Part shown: piece by piece, positions 34,336-43,112 of the stretch
How the letters are laid out: every line of letters begins with the position of its first letter
Numbering within the stretch: the stretch's first letter is position 1
Assembly: GCF_900232995.1 (NCBI RefSeq)
Contig: NZ_OCVX01000003.1
Span: 573,772 to 637,771, forward strand
Direction: 5' to 3'
Source of the DNA: Mycobacterium simulans
GTDB taxonomy: Bacteria > Actinomycetota > Actinomycetes > Mycobacteriales > Mycobacteriaceae
DNA length: 64,000 bases
The notes under the pieces: generated by a model
What the model saw: the letters and a program-made list of their open reading frames with translations, nothing else
What the model was told of the DNA's origin: nothing
Database searches by the model: none
Translations under genes and position numbers: made by a program

Positions 34336-37170
34336 GTGACCACGCAGACGCTCATCAGATTGGTGCTGGGCATGGGCATGACCACGGTCGTGGCCGCGTT
34401 GGCACTGAAGCGCGTGTGGTGGCTGTACAAGCTGGTCATGTCAGGCCAGCAGGCAAGTGGCCGCACCGACAACTTGGGTGCTCGCATCTGGGCCCAGATC
34501 GCCGAGGTGCTCGGGCAGCGCAAGCTGCTGCAGTGGTCGCTGCCGGGGCTGGCGCACTTCTTCACCATGTGGGGCTTCTTCATCCTGCTCACGGTGTACA
34601 TCGAGGCCTACGGGGTGCTATTCCAGCCCAACTTCCACCTGCCGATCATCGGGCGCTGGGACGCCCTTGGCGCACTACAAGACTTCTTCGCTCTGGCCGT
34701 GCTGACGGGCATCGTCACGTTCGCCATCATCCGAATGCGCAGCGAGCCGAAAGAATATGGTCGCCAGTCCCGCTTCTACGGCTCACACACCGGCGGTGCT
34801 TGGCTGATCCTGTTCATGATCTTCAACGTCATCTGGACGTATGCCATCTTCCGCGGGGCGTCGGTCAACGCCCTAGGCGACGAATTTCCTTACGGCAAGG
34901 GCGCATTCTTCTCCCACGCCATGGGTTCACTGCTGCATCCGTTGGGCCAGAACACCAACGAAGTAGTCGAGACCGTCGCGCTGCTGCTGCACATCGGCGT
35001 CATGCTGGCCTTCCTGCTGATCGTGCTGCATTCCAAGCACCTTCATATCTTCCTGGCGCCGATCAATGTCGTGTTCAAACGCTTGCCGGACGGGCTCGGC
35101 CCGCTGCTGCCGGTCGAATCCCACGGCAAGCCGATCGACTTCGAAAACCCGCCCGACGACGCCGAATTCGGCCGCGGCAAGGTCGAAGATTTCACCTGGA
35201 AGGCCATGCTCGACTTCGCCACGTGCACCGAGTGTGGGCGTTGCCAGTCCCAATGTCCCGCCTGGAACACCGGAAAACCCCTGTCTCCCAAGCTCGTCAT
35301 CATGGACCTGCGCGACCATTGGATGGCCAAAGCACCCTACATCCTGGGCGACAAGAGCGCCGAGGCGCTCGAGGGTCTCGACCTCGAGACCGTCAAGGAT
35401 GAGGGACACCATGTGCCGGAATCCGGCTTCGGCCGGGTACCGGGACACGGGCCTGAGCAGGCGACCCGGCCTCTGGTCGGCACCGCCGAACAGGGTGGCG
35501 TCATCGATCCCGATGTGCTGTGGTCCTGCGTCACCTGCGGTGCCTGCGTCGAGCAGTGCCCAGTGGACATCGAACACGTCGACCACATCGTCGATATGCG
35601 CCGCTACCAAGTGATGATGGAGTCTGAGTTTCCCTCCGAGCTGTCCGTGCTGTTCAAGAACCTCGAGAACAAGGGCAACCCGTGGGGGCAGAATGCCTCC
35701 GACCGGACCAACTGGATCGACGAGGTCGACTTCGACGTCCCGGTCTATGGCGAGGATGTCGACAGCTTCGACGGTTACGAATACTTGTTCTGGGTGGGAT
35801 GCGCCGGCGCCTACGACGACAAGGCGAAGAAGACCACCAAGGCGGTCGCCGAATTGCTTGCCGTCGCCGGGGTGAAGTACCTGGTGCTGGGTACCGGAGA
35901 AACGTGCAACGGCGACTCCGCGCGCCGGTCCGGCAACGAGTTCCTGTTCCAGCAATTGGCCCAGCAGGCCGTTGAGACCCTGGACGGCCTGTTCGAGGGT
36001 GTGGAGACCGTCGATCGCAAGATCGTCGTCACCTGCCCGCACTGCTTCAACACCATCGGCAAGGAATACCGGCAGCTGGGTGCCAACTACACCGTGTTGC
36101 ACCACACTCAGCTGCTCAACCGGTTGGTGAGGGACAGGAAGCTGGTCCCGGTTACCTCGGTCTCGCAGGACATCACGTATCACGATCCGTGCTATCTGGG
36201 CCGGCACAACAAGGTGTACGAGGCGCCGCGTGAGCTGATTGGCGCCGCGGGAGCCAACCTCACCGAAATGCCTCGCCACGCCGAGCGCAGTTTCTGCTGC
36301 GGCGCCGGCGGTGCCCGGATGTGGATGGAAGAGCACATCGGCAAACGCATCAACCACGAACGGGTCGACGAGGCGCTGGCCACGGGGGCCGAGACTGTTG
36401 CCGTCGCGTGCCCGTTCTGCCGAGTGATGGTTACCGACGGTGTCAATGACCGGCAGGAGGAGGCCGGCAGCGACCGGCCTGTTCCTGAGGTGCTCGATGT
36501 GGCCCAGGTGCTGCTCGGGTCTTTGGACCATGACAAGTCGCTGCTGCCGCCGAAGGGCACCGCGGCAAAAGAAGCCGAAAAACGGGCGGCCAAGGCGGAA
36601 CAAGCCAAGCCGAAGGCCGCCGCACCGAGTGCCCCCGCCGAGGAAATCGAAAAAGCGGCCGAAGAGCCGGCGGCCGCACAACCCGAGAAGGCTACTAAGG
36701 CCGTTACCGGTCTGGGTATCGCCGGCGGTGCCAAGCGCCCGGGTGCCAAGAAAGCGGGCGCGCAGCCCCCGAAGGCCCCGGAAGCAGCCCCGGAGGCCAA
36801 GGCTCCCGCTGCGCCGGCAAAGGGTCTAGGCCTGGCCGCCGGCGCCAAGCGACCCGGCGCCAAGAAGGCGGCAGCGCCCCAAGCCGCTGCGGCTGAAGCG
36901 CCTGCCGCTGAAGCCGCTGAAGCGCCGGCCGCTCCCGCTAAGGGTCTGGGTATCGCTGCCGGCGCCAAGCGTCCGGGAGCAAAGAAGAGCCCCGCGCAAA
37001 CCCAAGCTCCGACAGAGGCGGCACCCGCAGCACCCGCAAAGCCCGAACCCGAGCCGGAACCGGAGCAGCCGTCGCAAACGGACGGGGAACCGGCTGCCCC
37101 GGCCCCGCCCGCACCGCCCGTTAAGGGGCTCGGCATCGCACGCGGGGCCCGTCCGCCAGGCAAGCGCTGA
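34336..37170 (+). CDS. Iron-sulfur oxidoreductase (HdrD/GlpC-like, Rv0338c type) with repeat-rich tail
   Basis: A 944-residue membrane oxidoreductase. The N-terminal 250 residues hold five or so membrane helices of a NarI/HdrE-like heme b domain. Two 4Fe-4S clusters follow: C297, C300, C303, C307 and C398, C401, C404, C408. Two CCG domains come next (CPHCFNT, SFCCGAGGARMW, ACPFC). It would move electrons between the menaquinone pool and a disulfide or small redox partner. Residues from about 735 on are an Ala/Lys/Pro tail with four copies of a GLGIA-GAKRPGAK-type unit. The tail is longer than in H37Rv, where I recall 882 residues. The start is a GTG at 34336. Confidence 0.9.
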   Translation: MTTQTLIRLVLGMGMTTVVAALALKRVWWLYKLVMSGQQASGRTDNLGARIWAQIAEVLGQRKLLQWSLPGLAHFFTMWGFFILLTVYIEAYGVLFQPNFHLPIIGRWDALGALQDFFALAVLTGIVTFAIIRMRSEPKEYGRQSRFYGSHTGGAWLILFMIFNVIWTYAIFRGASVNALGDEFPYGKGAFFSHAMGSLLHPLGQNTNEVVETVALLLHIGVMLAFLLIVLHSKHLHIFLAPINVVFKRLPDGLGPLLPVESHGKPIDFENPPDDAEFGRGKVEDFTWKAMLDFATCTECGRCQSQCPAWNTGKPLSPKLVIMDLRDHWMAKAPYILGDKSAEALEGLDLETVKDEGHHVPESGFGRVPGHGPEQATRPLVGTAEQGGVIDPDVLWSCVTCGACVEQCPVDIEHVDHIVDMRRYQVMMESEFPSELSVLFKNLENKGNPWGQNASDRTNWIDEVDFDVPVYGEDVDSFDGYEYLFWVGCAGAYDDKAKKTTKAVAELLAVAGVKYLVLGTGETCNGDSARRSGNEFLFQQLAQQAVETLDGLFEGVETVDRKIVVTCPHCFNTIGKEYRQLGANYTVLHHTQLLNRLVRDRKLVPVTSVSQDITYHDPCYLGRHNKVYEAPRELIGAAGANLTEMPRHAERSFCCGAGGARMWMEEHIGKRINHERVDEALATGAETVAVACPFCRVMVTDGVNDRQEEAGSDRPVPEVLDVAQVLLGSLDHDKSLLPPKGTAAKEAEKRAAKAEQAKPKAAAPSAPAEEIEKAAEEPAAAQPEKATKAVTGLGIAGGAKRPGAKKAGAQPPKAPEAAPEAKAPAAPAKGLGLAAGAKRPGAKKAAAPQAAAAEAPAAEAAEAPAAPAKGLGIAAGAKRPGAKKSPAQTQAPTEAAPAAPAKPEPEPEPEQPSQTDGEPAAPAPPAPPVKGLGIARGARPPGKR

Positions 37171-37200
37171 TCACGGTTTGACACGAGTCAGCAAATTTCA

Positions 37201-38490
37201 GTGGACAGCGATGGCACCATTGTTGGCGTGACTACTCACCAGCTGCCCGTGCACGCCTCCGCCCAGCACCGGCAGCGAGCCTTCGCGCAGTCGTCCAAAC
37301 TGCAGGACGTCCTGTACGAAATCCGCGGCCCGGTGCACCAACATGCCGCGCGGCTAGAAGCCGAAGGGCACCGCATCCTCAAGCTCAATATCGGAAACCC
37401 CGCGCCGTTCGGCTTCGAGGCACCCGACGTGATCATGCGCGACATCATCCAGGCGCTGCCGTACGCGCAGGGGTACTCCGATTCGAAGGGCATCCTCCCG
37501 GCTCGGCGTGCTGTGGTCACCCGCTACGAACTCGTCGACGGCTTCCCACGCTTCGATGTCGACGACGTCTATCTGGGCAACGGGGTCTCCGAGCTCATCA
37601 CGATGACGCTGCAGGCGTTGTTGGACAACGGCGATCAGGTGTTGATCCCCTCGCCGGACTACCCGCTGTGGACCGCGTCCACCTCCCTGGCAGGTGGCAC
37701 ACCGGTGCACTACCTGTGTGACGAGACCGAGGGTTGGCAGCCCGACATCGCCGACTTGGAATCGAAGATCACCGAGCGCACCAAGGCGCTGGTCGTGATC
37801 AACCCGAATAATCCGACGGGCGCGGTCTACACTCGCGAAATCCTCACCCAGATAGCGCATTTGGCGCGCAAGCACCAACTCCTGCTACTTGCCGACGAAA
37901 TCTACGACAAAATCCTTTACGACGACGCCAAGCACATCAGCATGGCCTCGGTTGCGCCCGACCTGCTATGCCTGACGTTCAACGGCCTGTCCAAGGCCTA
38001 CCGGGTCGCGGGGTACCGTGCCGGCTGGCTGGCAATTACCGGACCCAAGGAACACGCGAGCAGCTTCATCGAGGGCATTAGCCTGCTGGCCAATATGCGG
38101 TTGTGCCCAAATGTCCCGGCGCAGCATGCAATTCAGGTAGCCCTCGGCGGTCATCAGAGCATTGAGGATCTGGTGCTTCCGGGCGGTCGGCTGCTCGAGC
38201 AGCGCGATGTCGCCTGGGCCAAACTCAATGAGATTCCAGGAGTTTCGTGCGTCAAACCGGAGGGCGCGCTGTATGTGTTTCCCCGGCTGGATCCCGAGGT
38301 CTACGACATCGCCGACGACGAGCAACTGGTCCTCGACCTGCTGCTGTCGGAGAAGATTTTGGTCACTCAAGGAACCGGATTCAACTGGCCGACACCGGAT
38401 CATCTGCGCATCGTGACGCTGCCGTGGTCCCGTGATCTCGTCGCAGCGATCGAACGGCTCGGCAACTTCTTGACGAGTTACCGGCAGTAA
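37201..38490 (+). CDS. aspC: Aminotransferase AspC (class I/II, PLP)
   Basis: A 429-residue PLP-dependent aminotransferase, same length and near-identical, as I recall it, to AspC (Rv0337c). The PLP lysine is K265 in GLSKAYRVAGYRAGW. NPNNPTGAVY and the DEIYDKILY motif with the pyridine-binding aspartate are present. It transfers amino groups between aspartate or alanine and 2-oxoacids; relatives of this group are often AlaA-like alanine aminotransferases. The start is a GTG at 37201; a second GTG at 37228 is possible. It lies 30 bases after the Fe-S protein. Confidence 0.93.
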   Translation: MDSDGTIVGVTTHQLPVHASAQHRQRAFAQSSKLQDVLYEIRGPVHQHAARLEAEGHRILKLNIGNPAPFGFEAPDVIMRDIIQALPYAQGYSDSKGILPARRAVVTRYELVDGFPRFDVDDVYLGNGVSELITMTLQALLDNGDQVLIPSPDYPLWTASTSLAGGTPVHYLCDETEGWQPDIADLESKITERTKALVVINPNNPTGAVYTREILTQIAHLARKHQLLLLADEIYDKILYDDAKHISMASVAPDLLCLTFNGLSKAYRVAGYRAGWLAITGPKEHASSFIEGISLLANMRLCPNVPAQHAIQVALGGHQSIEDLVLPGGRLLEQRDVAWAKLNEIPGVSCVKPEGALYVFPRLDPEVYDIADDEQLVLDLLLSEKILVTQGTGFNWPTPDHLRIVTLPWSRDLVAAIERLGNFLTSYRQ

Positions 38491-38620
38491 CGGCAGCATC
38501 CGCGCCGCGGGGCCGGCGATAGCGGTGACATTCTCGGCAAAACACCCGCGATGTCGTGCCGTGGAATGCGACGATGCATTCCTGCAGAGTGGTCGATGTG
38601 ATCTGACTGGGAGGTCGCAA

Positions 38621-38961
38621 ATGTCGTTTGTGATCGCGATGCCGGAGGTGCTCTCCACCGCAGCCTCGGATTGGCCGGTATGGGGTCGGCGCTTCATGCG
38701 GCAAACGCCGCCGCGGCGGCCCCGACGACGGCGGTGCTGGCCGCCGGCGCCGACGACGTGCGGCGGCCATCGCGGCAATGCGGCGGCGCCGCCACTGGAG
38801 GAACGGTCGGCGGCAAGGGCGGCCAAGGCGGCGACGCGGTGCTGATCGGTAACGGCGGTAACGGCGGTAACGGCGGGACCGGCCCGAACACCGGCATGGC
38901 CGGCATCGGCGGCACGGGCGGTCTGCTGCTCGGCCAGGACGGGATAAAAGGGTTGCCGTAG
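38621..38961 (+). pseudogene. Broken PE_PGRS gene, copy 1
   Basis: It starts like a PE protein ([17 protein letters not shown]). A frameshift near 38670 moves the rest of the PE helix ([20 protein letters not shown]) into another frame. A second shift or deletion near 38765 destroys the AAIAA segment. It then joins directly to a short PGRS-type tail ([20 protein letters not shown]) and ends [14 protein letters not shown]. Most of the PE domain and of the PGRS body is missing. It lies at the place of PE6 (Rv0335c) in H37Rv. Confidence 0.75.
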
Positions 38962-39029
38962 ATCACCCCACCGAAATCAGCCATGACCCTGCACGCACGA
39001 TCGAGCGACCGAGCGACATCCTGACCAGT

Positions 39030-39147
39030 CGGAACTGGCGGGACCGGCGGCGCGCTGGGCGGGACCGGCAAGACCGCGGGCGTCCCGTCGGGCAACGGGG
39101 AAGACGGCGGCATCGGCGGGACCGCGGACCCCAGCGAGATGGATTGA
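39030..39147 (+). pseudogene. PGRS fragment
   Basis: A glycine-rich remnant reading GGTGGALGGTGKTAG, then GNGEDGGIGGT, ending at the TGA at 39145-39147. It has no PE start and is separated from copy 1 by non-PGRS sequence, so it is a scrap of a third PGRS repeat or of the same ancestral gene. Confidence 0.55.
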
Positions 39148-39264
39148 TCGGCCGTCGCTACCGTCGCCAGCGAAAAATACGAAATACATGAATGTCGCCA
39201 GATAATATGAAGCTCGCAAACCCCAGCTGACGATGCTTTTTCTGGTGATTGTTGGAGGTGTCGG

Positions 39265-39859
39265 ATGTCGCATTTAGTTGTGGCCCCGGAAGCCCTCTCA
39301 GCGGCGGCATCGGATCTGGCCAGAATCGAGTCGACACTCAGCGCGGCCAACGCGGCCGCGGTAGCCCAGACGACGTCGCTGCTGGCGGCGGGCGCCGATG
39401 AAGTGTCGGCGGCCATCGCGGCGGTATTTTCCGCGCAGGGCCAGGGGTATCAGGCGCTCAGCACGCAGGCGGCAGCGTTTCACGCAGCATTTGAGCAGGC
39501 ATTGGCCGCGGGTGCGGGCTCGTATGCCAGCGCCGAGGCCGCCGCTGCCACGCCTCTGCAGGAGTTGCTTAACGTGATCAATGCGCCCTTCCTGACGCTG
39601 ACCGGGCGCCCGCTGGTCGGCGCACCGCGTCGCCGCCTTGGCCGCCCTTGCCGCCGGGCCCACCGACACCGTTTAGGAAGGCTTTGCCTTCCTAAACGGT
39701 GTCGGTGGGCCCGGCGGTAGGGGTGGCGACGCCGTGCTGATCGGCAACGGCGGTAATGGCGGCAACGGCGGCAGAGGCGTACTGATCAACGGAATCGGCG
39801 GTGGCGGCGGCATCGGTGGTCTGCTGCTCGGTTTGGACGGGATGACAGGGTCGCGGTAG
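39265..39859 (+). pseudogene. PE_PGRS gene, copy 2, interrupted by an inverted PGRS segment
   Basis: An intact 90-residue PE domain ([20 protein letters not shown] onward) continues to the usual [17 protein letters not shown] linker. The next 60 bases are PGRS sequence in reverse orientation: 39622-39655 is the exact complement of 38809-38842 in copy 1. It then turns back through a perfect 32-base palindrome and resumes forward PGRS ([20 protein letters not shown]) in another frame, ending GGLLLGLDGMTGSR at 39859. As it stands the PE frame stops at 39720 after about 151 residues. The PE domain alone could still be made and exported. Confidence 0.75.
39651..39717. repeat. Perfect inverted repeat, 32-base arms, 3-base loop
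   Basis: The left arm 39651-39682 is the exact reverse complement of the right arm 39686-39717, with only TTT between them. The right arm is ordinary forward PGRS coding sequence and the left arm is its reversed copy, so the structure arose by a fold-back or template switch rather than being selected as a terminator. No T-tract follows. Confidence 0.9.
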
Positions 39860-39867
39860 CAGCGAAA

Positions 39868-40734
39868 TCAGCTGCGTTCCAACAACTCCAGCAAGTAGCC
39901 ACCGTATCCGGACTTGACCAGGGTGCGAGCGCGCTGCGCCAACTGCTCGTCGTCGATCCAGCCACGCCGCCAGGCGACTTCTTCGGGAACGCTCACTTTC
40001 AGGCCCTGCCTCAGTTCGAGCGTGCGGACGAAGTCGCTGGCGTCCAGTAGCGAGTCGAAGGTGCCGGTGTCCAGCCAAGCCGTCCCACGGGCCATCACCT
40101 CGACCGCCAACCGGCCCCGGTTGAGATAGATCTGGTTGACCTCGGTAATCTCGTACTCGCCGCGCGCCGATTTCCTTAGGCCCTTGGCGATCTCGATCAC
40201 GTCGTTGTCGTAGAAGTACAAGCCTGGTACCGCGTAGTTGGACTTCGGCGTCTCGGGCTTCTCCTCCAGCGACAGCGCCATGCCATCAGAACCGAATTCA
40301 ACGACGCCGTAGGCTGATGGGTTCGCCACCCAATAGGCGAAAATAGCTCCGCCGCTGATGGTTTGGAAGCGGCTCAGGCTGGTACCCAATCCGGGGCCGT
40401 AGAAGATGTTGTCTCCCAACACCAAAGCCACCGAGTCGTTGCCAATGTGGTTGGCGCCGAGAACGAATGCTTGCGCCAGACCGTCGGGTCTATCCTGCGT
40501 CACGTAACTGATGTCGATGCCGAATTGTGCGCCGTCGCGCAGAAGTCGCTGGAAGCCGGCCGCGTCGTGGGGCGTGGTAATTACCAAAATGTCGCGGATG
40601 CCCGCCATCATCAGGGTGGACAACGGGTAGTAAACCATCGGTTTGTCGTACACCGGCAGCAACTGCTTGCTGATGCCAATGGTGATCGGATGCAGGCGCG
40701 TGCCCGAGCCCCCGGCCAAGATGATCCCGCGCAT
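39868..40734 (-). CDS. rmlA: Glucose-1-phosphate thymidylyltransferase RmlA
   Basis: A 288-residue enzyme catalysing dTTP + glucose-1-phosphate to dTDP-glucose, the first step to dTDP-rhamnose for the rhamnosyl linker of the mycobacterial cell wall. The signature [11 protein letters not shown] is near residue 8, with [17 protein letters not shown] and LGDNIFYG further on. Full length, ATG start at 40734, counterpart of Rv0334. The stop lies 8 bases from the end of the convergent PE_PGRS remnant. Confidence 0.97.
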   Translation of the reverse strand: MRGIILAGGSGTRLHPITIGISKQLLPVYDKPMVYYPLSTLMMAGIRDILVITTPHDAAGFQRLLRDGAQFGIDISYVTQDRPDGLAQAFVLGANHIGNDSVALVLGDNIFYGPGLGTSLSRFQTISGGAIFAYWVANPSAYGVVEFGSDGMALSLEEKPETPKSNYAVPGLYFYDNDVIEIAKGLRKSARGEYEITEVNQIYLNRGRLAVEVMARGTAWLDTGTFDSLLDASDFVRTLELRQGLKVSVPEEVAWRRGWIDDEQLAQRARTLVKSGYGGYLLELLERS

Positions 40735-40761
40735 AAATGGCTCCTAACGCCTCAGTCGACC

Positions 40762-41133
40762 TCAATCGACACAGTCGTCCTCGGTGAGATCGGTGGCCGC
40801 CAACGCCGAAGCCAAGTCTTGATGACGAAATACCGAGGTGACGCGATCACGGACCACCCGGAACGCCGTCGCGCCGGTGACGTCGCCGGGTCGGTCCGGG
40901 TTGCTGATTTCCTGTTCGACGACCACTACCCCGTCGTGCACGTACATCCGGCCAAGCTCACCCGTCGCGGTGAGGGTCGCAGCCCACCGACGTAGCGCCT
41001 GGTGGCCCTGGGCGGCTCCGTGCGCGTCGCCGATATCGATGTCGTCACTGGACAGAGCGACCAAGGTGTCGAGGTCGGAGTCGTTGAGAGCGTCATGCCA
41101 AGCCAGAACGGTGGCGATCTCCGATGTGGTCAT
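40762..41133 (-). CDS. SnoaL/NTF2-like protein, Rv0333 type
   Basis: A 123-residue NTF2-fold protein with start ATG 41133 (MTTSEIATVLAWHDALNDSD). It has the SnoaL pattern: an N-terminal helix, D-LVALSSDDIDIGD, then strands such as GATAFRVVRDRVTSVFRH. Length and position match Rv0333. An upstream ATG at 41178 would overlap the neighbouring gene. It follows the DinB-type gene by 11 bases and is probably co-transcribed with it. The function is unknown. Confidence 0.78.
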   Translation of the reverse strand: MTTSEIATVLAWHDALNDSDLDTLVALSSDDIDIGDAHGAAQGHQALRRWAATLTATGELGRMYVHDGVVVVEQEISNPDRPGDVTGATAFRVVRDRVTSVFRHQDLASALAATDLTEDDCVD

Positions 41134-41144
41134 GGTGTGCAAGT

Positions 41145-41909
41145 TTAAAGAGGCGTGCGATCCAGCCATTTTTGCCATACCGAGTCGTCGCCGAACAGCT
41201 CAATGCCGGTGTCGGCGATCGAGACTCTGCGCACCAGCGCCAACAGCAACTCGGTGGCACCGCCACGCAGCGCCACAGTGCCCTTGCCGTGCTCGTGCGA
41301 CCAAGCGATCCGGCCCTGGTGCGCAACGGCCGTCCATTCGCCAGTGTCACCCAACCCGGGATCCGTGGCGTGTACATGGATGGTTTCGTTGCCATCGAGC
41401 GGCAGCGCCACGCCGCCGCTTCCCGCTTGAATCGCAATGCGCTCAAGCCATTCGGTGATTCCGTCGGCCGCTACGTCGGCAGCGAGAGAGAATTCGCGGC
41501 CAAGCGCGATCGCGACATCAGCCCGGTGTACCGCCGTCTCGTGCAACCGGCGACGAATCCACCAATTCGCTGGGCGATTCCCCAGAAACGTCCACACCGG
41601 CGTTTCCCCGCCTGCCTGCTCGACGGCGTCGACCAGGAGCTGGGCGCCTCCCAGCAACCACGAGATCATGCCGTCGCGCCCCGGTGGGGGTTTGCCATCC
41701 TCGACGCTGCGAGGATCCTGGAAGTGGTCGAGTTTGTCGCGAACGATCTGCGCCGCCCAGCGGTCGCCACGACCGACGTGGCGGATCAGTTGGCTGAGGC
41801 TCCAGCCCGGGCAGGTGGGCACCGGCTGGGACTCGTCGGCGTTGCCAATCAGATCCGAAAAGGCGCGGTTCTGCTCGAGGAAGGCCGACGCGTAGTCCAC
41901 CCGGGTCAC
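41145..41909 (-). CDS. Mycothiol-dependent maleylpyruvate isomerase-family (DinB-fold) protein, Rv0332 type
   Basis: A 254-residue DinB-fold protein of the actinobacterial TIGR03083 group. TCPGWSLSQLIRHVGRGDRW gives the first metal histidine and ETAVHRADVAIALG the others. The C-terminal MDMPI_C domain is present. Members use a divalent metal and probably mycothiol. The substrate of this one is not known. It begins the two-gene unit with the SnoaL-like protein. This is the last gene of conserved order before the accessory island. Confidence 0.85.
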   Translation of the reverse strand: MTRVDYASAFLEQNRAFSDLIGNADESQPVPTCPGWSLSQLIRHVGRGDRWAAQIVRDKLDHFQDPRSVEDGKPPPGRDGMISWLLGGAQLLVDAVEQAGGETPVWTFLGNRPANWWIRRRLHETAVHRADVAIALGREFSLAADVAADGITEWLERIAIQAGSGGVALPLDGNETIHVHATDPGLGDTGEWTAVAHQGRIAWSHEHGKGTVALRGGATELLLALVRRVSIADTGIELFGDDSVWQKWLDRTPL

Positions 41910-42162
41910 GCTACTCGCCTCGGCAGTGGTTTTCTCATTGCAGTGTCGGCCGTACGTGCCTTATGAAATCGTGAACATTCCACCATAGCCCTGCTGTGAT
42001 GATCCCCGTCGATTTGCGATCGAGCGTGCGAGCGAAGACATACAGCCCGGCTGTGTCCGTGACCGAACAACACCACGTCTTCGCACATAACGAATACGCC
42101 TTCCCGGGCGACAGATTTGCGGTATGACAGTGCAGCAGCCGCAGTTACTGGCGTTGTCAACG

Positions 42163-42432
42163 CTACCGATATATCGGCCAGGCCTCCAAGTATGCGTTAA
42201 TCGCGCGTTCAATCGACAATCCATACTCACTGGGAGCCCAGTCCGGCCCGAACGTCTTTACCAACGCGTCGGAAAGTACATCCACAACGGCGTCGCTCCG
42301 GTCATTGGTCGGCTTCTGTGAGCCGCGAAGCTCCACCAAAAGAGCTGGATTGTGATGCGTCAATTCTTTCACGATAATAGCGCGAGGTTCGGATGGAATA
42401 GCGTCGAGAACATTACTCATGGTTTTCCCCAT
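42163..42432 (-). CDS. Candidate immunity protein 2 (paralogue)
   Basis: 89 residues, acidic, alpha-helical in appearance, ending in WPIYR. By hand alignment it is identical at 52 of 85 positions to the protein at 42843-43112. The ATG at 42432 overlaps the stop of the orphan toxin tail by 16 bases, exactly the same overlap as the first immunity gene has with the full toxin. The pattern of paired toxin tail plus paralogous small gene is that of polymorphic toxin loci, where extra immunity genes protect against related toxins. No known motif; the role is inferred from context. Confidence 0.65.
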   Translation of the reverse strand: MGKTMSNVLDAIPSEPRAIIVKELTHHNPALLVELRGSQKPTNDRSDAVVDVLSDALVKTFGPDWAPSEYGLSIERAINAYLEAWPIYR

Positions 42433-42515
42433 CCATTCCGACTGTTCGCCCAGGCAGTTACCATTTGGCCGTCCTTATTCAAAGACCACGGGTGCGTGTT
42501 TGCCAAAATGTCCCC
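42417..42515 (-). pseudogene. Orphan toxin tail (about 33 codons)
   Basis: The frame ending at 42417 reads SLNKDGQMVTAWANSRNGWG, nearly identical to the last residues of the toxin that ends at 43097 (ALNKDGQVVTAWANSRNGWR). Homology stops near 42515; the sequence beyond that belongs to a different, opposite-strand frame. It has no start codon of its own. It represents the leftover end of a second toxin domain, as expected when C-terminal cassettes are displaced. Confidence 0.65.
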
Positions 42516-42533
42516 GCTCCGTGCTCTGGTATC

Positions 42534-42710
42534 AGCGCCTATAGTGCAATAGTTCTGGTATTCCTTGGCCTCGGCGCGTTCGTCAGCATCTGGCCAGCAG
42601 CTATTGCCACATGGCTGTTCGGTCGTCGAGTTAATGCCTACTTTGAACGGTACCAAATAATTGATAGTGATGATCGGCTAGATGATGAAGACGACGAGGC
42701 AACAGCATGA
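42534..42710 (+). pseudogene. Possible 3' remnant of a small membrane protein
   Basis: The plus-strand frame has one hydrophobic segment (AIVLVFLGLGAFVSIWPAAI) followed by a charged end (DSDDRLDDEDDEATA), an unlikely composition for antisense noise. There is no start codon; leftwards the frame runs into the complement of the orphan toxin tail. It is probably the stump of a gene cut by the cassette rearrangement. Confidence 0.35.
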
Positions 42711-42776
42711 ATTATTTGCAGTATTTACTATAGAATTCATTGTTAGTAGGTTCGCCATCTCCATCCTCGCAGGAAG

Positions 42777-42824
42777 GATGCCCGGGCCGATACACCGCCG
42801 CAGTGACGGCAGTCGCCGGGCATC
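42777..42824. terminator. Weak hairpin after the first immunity gene
   Basis: GATGCCCGG (42777-42785) pairs with CCGGGCATC (42816-42824) across a 30-base loop, 19 bases past the stop of the immunity gene on the minus strand. No T-run follows, so a terminator role is only possible. Confidence 0.25.
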
Positions 42825-42842
42825 TCTTAACTCTTCATTAGG

Positions 42843-43112
42843 TTACCGATATATCGGCCAGGCCAGAAGGTAAGCACCGATTGCGTTATCGATTATTTTT
42901 CCATACTCATTCGGAATATGGCCCGGCCCAAAATTGGCACTCAGTGCATGGTAGAGCACATCCACAACGGCGTCGCTCTGCTCGCTGGTCGGCGTCTGCG
43001 TGTCGCGAAGTTCGGCGAGGAGGGCGGGGTTACGACGCGTCAGTTCTTCCACAATAACGGTACGAAACTCTGGTGAAATGGCATCAAAAACATCACTCAC
43101 GGATTTCTCCAT
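42843..43112 (-). CDS. Candidate immunity protein 1
   Basis: 89 residues (MEKSVSDVFDAISPEFRTVI onward, ending AWPIYR). The ATG lies 16 bases inside the 3' end of the toxin frame, so it is translationally coupled to the toxin. It is acidic, small and cytoplasmic with no signal, fitting an immunity protein that neutralises the cognate C-terminal toxin domain. Paralogous to the gene at 42163-42432. Base composition is AT-richer than the flanking conserved genes. Confidence 0.68.
   Translation of the reverse strand: MEKSVSDVFDAISPEFRTVIVEELTRRNPALLAELRDTQTPTSEQSDAVVDVLYHALSANFGPGHIPNEYGKIIDNAIGAYLLAWPIYR

Noticed and set aside
34927..36681. 584-codon frame antisense to the Fe-S oxidoreductase
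   Set aside because: No motif, no ribosome site, and the sense strand has complete Fe-S cysteine patterns.
39651..39717. The 32-base hairpin as a transcription terminator
   Set aside because: No T-tract follows; both arms are PGRS coding sequence and the loop structure fits a fold-back event.
42465..42533. First codons of the plus-strand frame ending at 42710
   Set aside because: They are the exact complement of the orphan toxin tail; only the later part has independent protein character.
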